15,929 bases of DNA. It comes from Gemmatimonadales bacterium UBA1120 (GTDB lineage Bacteria > Gemmatimonadota > Gemmatimonadetes > Longimicrobiales > Gaopeijiaceae). Within the stretch, counting starts at the first letter, position 1. Each line of letters starts with the position of its first letter. The position numbers and the translations under genes were made by a program. Location of the stretch: contig DCAZ01000060.1 in NCBI GenBank assembly GCA_002313925.1, forward strand, positions 1 through 15,929, read 5' to 3'. Positions 14,419 to 15,929 of the stretch are shown here, one piece after another. Below the pieces are notes generated by a model that was not told the origin of the DNA, ran no database searches, and was given only the letters and a program-made list of their open reading frames with translations.

Positions 14419-15852
14419 ATGAGCCTGAAGGTCTACAATACCGCGACGAGGTCAGTCGACAAGTTTGAACCATTGGAGCAGGGTAGGGTCCGGGTGTACG
14501 CATGTGGACCAACGATTTATGACCACGCGCACATCGGGAACTTCCGCTCTTTTCTCTTCTTTGATCTGGTGCACCGGTACCTGGAGTGGTGTGGTTACGA
14601 AGTGTGCTTCGTGATGAACCTCACAGATGTTGATGACAAGGTTATTGAGGCCGCGTCACAAGAAGGTGTTTCCTTAGAAGAACACACCCGTCCGTTTGGA
14701 GAGGTGTTTCTCGCAGACTCAACGGTTCTGGGGATCCGGCCAGCGGACGTGTACCCGCGTGCGACAAGATACATTGATCGCATGGTCGATTTCGTAAAGC
14801 GCTTGGTAGCATCTGAAAATGCGTATTCAGCTGATGACGGAGCGGTTTACTTCGCGATCGACAGTTTCTCAGCGTACGGGGAACTGAAGGGTATCGATAC
14901 TTCCACGCTCAAGGTCGGAGCACGGGTCGATCATGATGAATATGACAAGGAAGACGCTAGGGACTTCGCATTATGGAAGGCTGCAACCGAGGAAGATGAG
15001 ACTGTTGGTGCAGCCTGGGATTCCCCGTGGGGCAGGGGTCGGCCTGGGTGGCATCTTGAGTGCTCGGTAATGAGTATGACAGAGCTTGGAGACACCCTCG
15101 ATATGCACCTCGGGGGAGAGGATTTGATTTTTCCACATCACGAGAATGAAATCGCTCAGTCTGAGGCAGCAACAGGCCGGCCTTTCGTCAGAAACTGGCT
15201 CCATGTGAAACACCTTTTTGTCGAAGGCCAGAAGATGTCAAAGTCTCTTGGTAACTTTGTGACACTGAGAGAGCTGTTGGACGAGGGTTACGATCCCGCA
15301 TCGATCAGGCACCTCCTGATCTCGTCCCACTATCGTGGTGAACTCAACTTCACCCGTCAGGGCTTGCAAGCATCTGGTTCCGCCGTTCAGCGCTTGCTCG
15401 ACTTTGAGCATCGTCTTGAGGAAGTGCCAATAGATGATTTAGCCGAAGAATCACAGCTCCCTAGTCTAGCGCGGAGCGCGCTAGACTCGTTTACGGTGGC
15501 AATGGATAACGACTTTAATTCTGCTGATGCCCTTGCTGCGATTTTTATTATGGTGAGTGAAGTGAACGCTGAACTTGATTTACGTCCGGCCGTAATAGAA
15601 GCCGATAGAGACCAAGTACTTAATGCTTTACGGTCGATGGATGGAGTGCTTGGCCTCCTAGAAGTGGCACACGCTTCACGGGTAGTGGATGATGAGGTCA
15701 CCACGTGGGTTAAACGAAAACTTGAAGAGCGAGCCAAGGCTCGAGCGGATGGAGAGTATGCAGCCGCGGATGCGATCAGGGAGGAGCTGGAAGAGAGCGG
15801 CATCCTAGTAGAGGACGGTCCGACAGGAACTCGTTGGAAAGTGGTGGGATAG
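14419..15852 (+). CDS. cysS: Cysteinyl-tRNA synthetase
   Basis: A 477-residue class-I synthetase that charges tRNA-Cys. The zinc site is Cys29 (YACGPTIYD), Cys215 (WHLECSVM), His240 and Glu244 (FPHHENE), matching E. coli Cys28, Cys209, His234 and Glu238. The HIGH signature is HAHIGN (36-41) and KMSKS is exact in GQKMSKSLGNF (272-276). The C-terminal helical DALR-type domain and the final RWKVVG tail are present. I chose ATG 14419, since GGAG lies eight bases upstream and the protein then opens with LKVYNTAT as expected. In-frame ATG 14380 (13 residues longer, overlapping pyrF by 11 bases) lacks a ribosome site. TTG 14296 is within pyrF and not credible. It ends the coding run before a tRNA gene. 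Confidence 0.95.
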   Translation: MSLKVYNTATRSVDKFEPLEQGRVRVYACGPTIYDHAHIGNFRSFLFFDLVHRYLEWCGYEVCFVMNLTDVDDKVIEAASQEGVSLEEHTRPFGEVFLADSTVLGIRPADVYPRATRYIDRMVDFVKRLVASENAYSADDGAVYFAIDSFSAYGELKGIDTSTLKVGARVDHDEYDKEDARDFALWKAATEEDETVGAAWDSPWGRGRPGWHLECSVMSMTELGDTLDMHLGGEDLIFPHHENEIAQSEAATGRPFVRNWLHVKHLFVEGQKMSKSLGNFVTLRELLDEGYDPASIRHLLISSHYRGELNFTRQGLQASGSAVQRLLDFEHRLEEVPIDDLAEESQLPSLARSALDSFTVAMDNDFNSADALAAIFIMVSEVNAELDLRPAVIEADRDQVLNALRSMDGVLGLLEVAHASRVVDDEVTTWVKRKLEERAKARADGEYAAADAIREELEESGILVEDGPTGTRWKVVG

Positions 15853-15866
15853 AAAGCTTCTTCCCT

Positions 15867-15894
15867 TTGACCGAGCTGTGGCCCTGAATAGTTT
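15867..15894 (+). promoter_or_regulatory. Possible sigma-70-type promoter for the tRNA gene
   Basis: TTGACC (15867-15872) matches five of six -35 consensus bases. After a 16-base spacer, TAGTTT (15889-15894) is a weak -10. Predicted start of transcription would fall about 15901, a few bases before the tRNA. The -35 fit is good and the -10 poor, so this is tentative. The T-run GTTTTTCT overlapping it has no strong stem before it and is not a clear cysS terminator. Confidence 0.35.
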
Positions 15895-15906
15895 TTCTAG
15901 GGTGAT

Positions 15907-15929
15907 GCTGGCGTAGCTCAACTGGTAGA
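15907..15929 (+). tRNA. Partial tRNA gene cut by the window edge (5' part only)
   Basis: GCTGGCG (15907-15913) is a 7-base acceptor arm, followed by TA at tRNA positions 8-9. The D-stem GCTC (15916-15919), a D-loop with the invariant GG (AACTGGTA), and the first bases (GA) of the D-stem 3' strand follow. The anticodon lies outside the window, so the isotype cannot be read. The acceptor and D-arm resemble bacterial tRNA-Thr, a low-confidence guess. It begins 54 bases after cysS. Confidence 0.85.

Noticed and set aside
15387..15803. 138-codon open frame on the minus strand within cysS
   Set aside because: Low-complexity serine-rich translation, antisense to the conserved C-terminal part of CysRS; no ribosome site or motif.
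15890..15898. T-rich stretch after cysS as an intrinsic terminator
   Set aside because: No stable GC-rich stem directly precedes the T residues; the site fits better, though weakly, as part of a tRNA promoter.

Overview
This window is a stretch of bacterial chromosome packed with housekeeping and central-metabolism genes. There are sixteen protein-coding genes, and the first 23 bases of a tRNA gene lie at the right edge. Genes are close together, several overlap by 1-4 bases, and no gap exceeds about 230 bases. I see no transposase, phage gene, CRISPR array, integron, toxin-antitoxin pair or secretion cluster. Base composition looks moderate (slightly above 50% GC by eye) and even throughout, so nothing suggests recent transfer. 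The lipoprotein signal, the SmpB-amidase-PyrD-PyrF-CysS order and the YtxH/YihY pair fit a free-living bacterium, possibly Gemmatimonadota or a neighbouring phylum. That placement is an impression from gene content and was not tested.

Left part (1-3470): three plus-strand genes with 75-95 base gaps. They encode a secreted lipoprotein of the M28/glutaminyl-cyclase type, a branch-1 nitrilase, and ornithine aminotransferase (rocD). The last two both act on nitrogen compounds, but the sequence does not show that they share a pathway.

Middle (3471-5741): a minus-strand gene for a small Fe(2+)-trafficking (YggX-like) protein with an extra four-cysteine ribbon. A divergent 226-base gap separates it from a plus-strand DksA/TraR-type zinc-finger regulator. 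Next comes a minus-strand ribonuclease D, whose N-terminus only makes sense if translation starts at a non-standard ATC codon behind a strong AAGGAG site. A divergent 191-base gap separates it from pyruvate kinase.

Right part (5742-15929): a long plus-strand run. Pyruvate kinase, a PhnP-like metallo-beta-lactamase-fold hydrolase and glucose-6-phosphate isomerase form a tight cluster. A YtxH-type membrane-anchored coiled-coil protein and a YihY/BrkB membrane protein follow. SmpB (ribosome rescue), a cell-wall amidase, dihydroorotate dehydrogenase, OMP decarboxylase (two late steps of UMP synthesis) and cysteinyl-tRNA synthetase are then joined by overlaps or very short gaps. A promoter-like site precedes the cut-off tRNA.

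I did not find a clearly novel system. The observations most worth a second look are the RNase D start, the four-cysteine YggX variant, and a 13-codon reading frame whose stop overlaps the smpB start.
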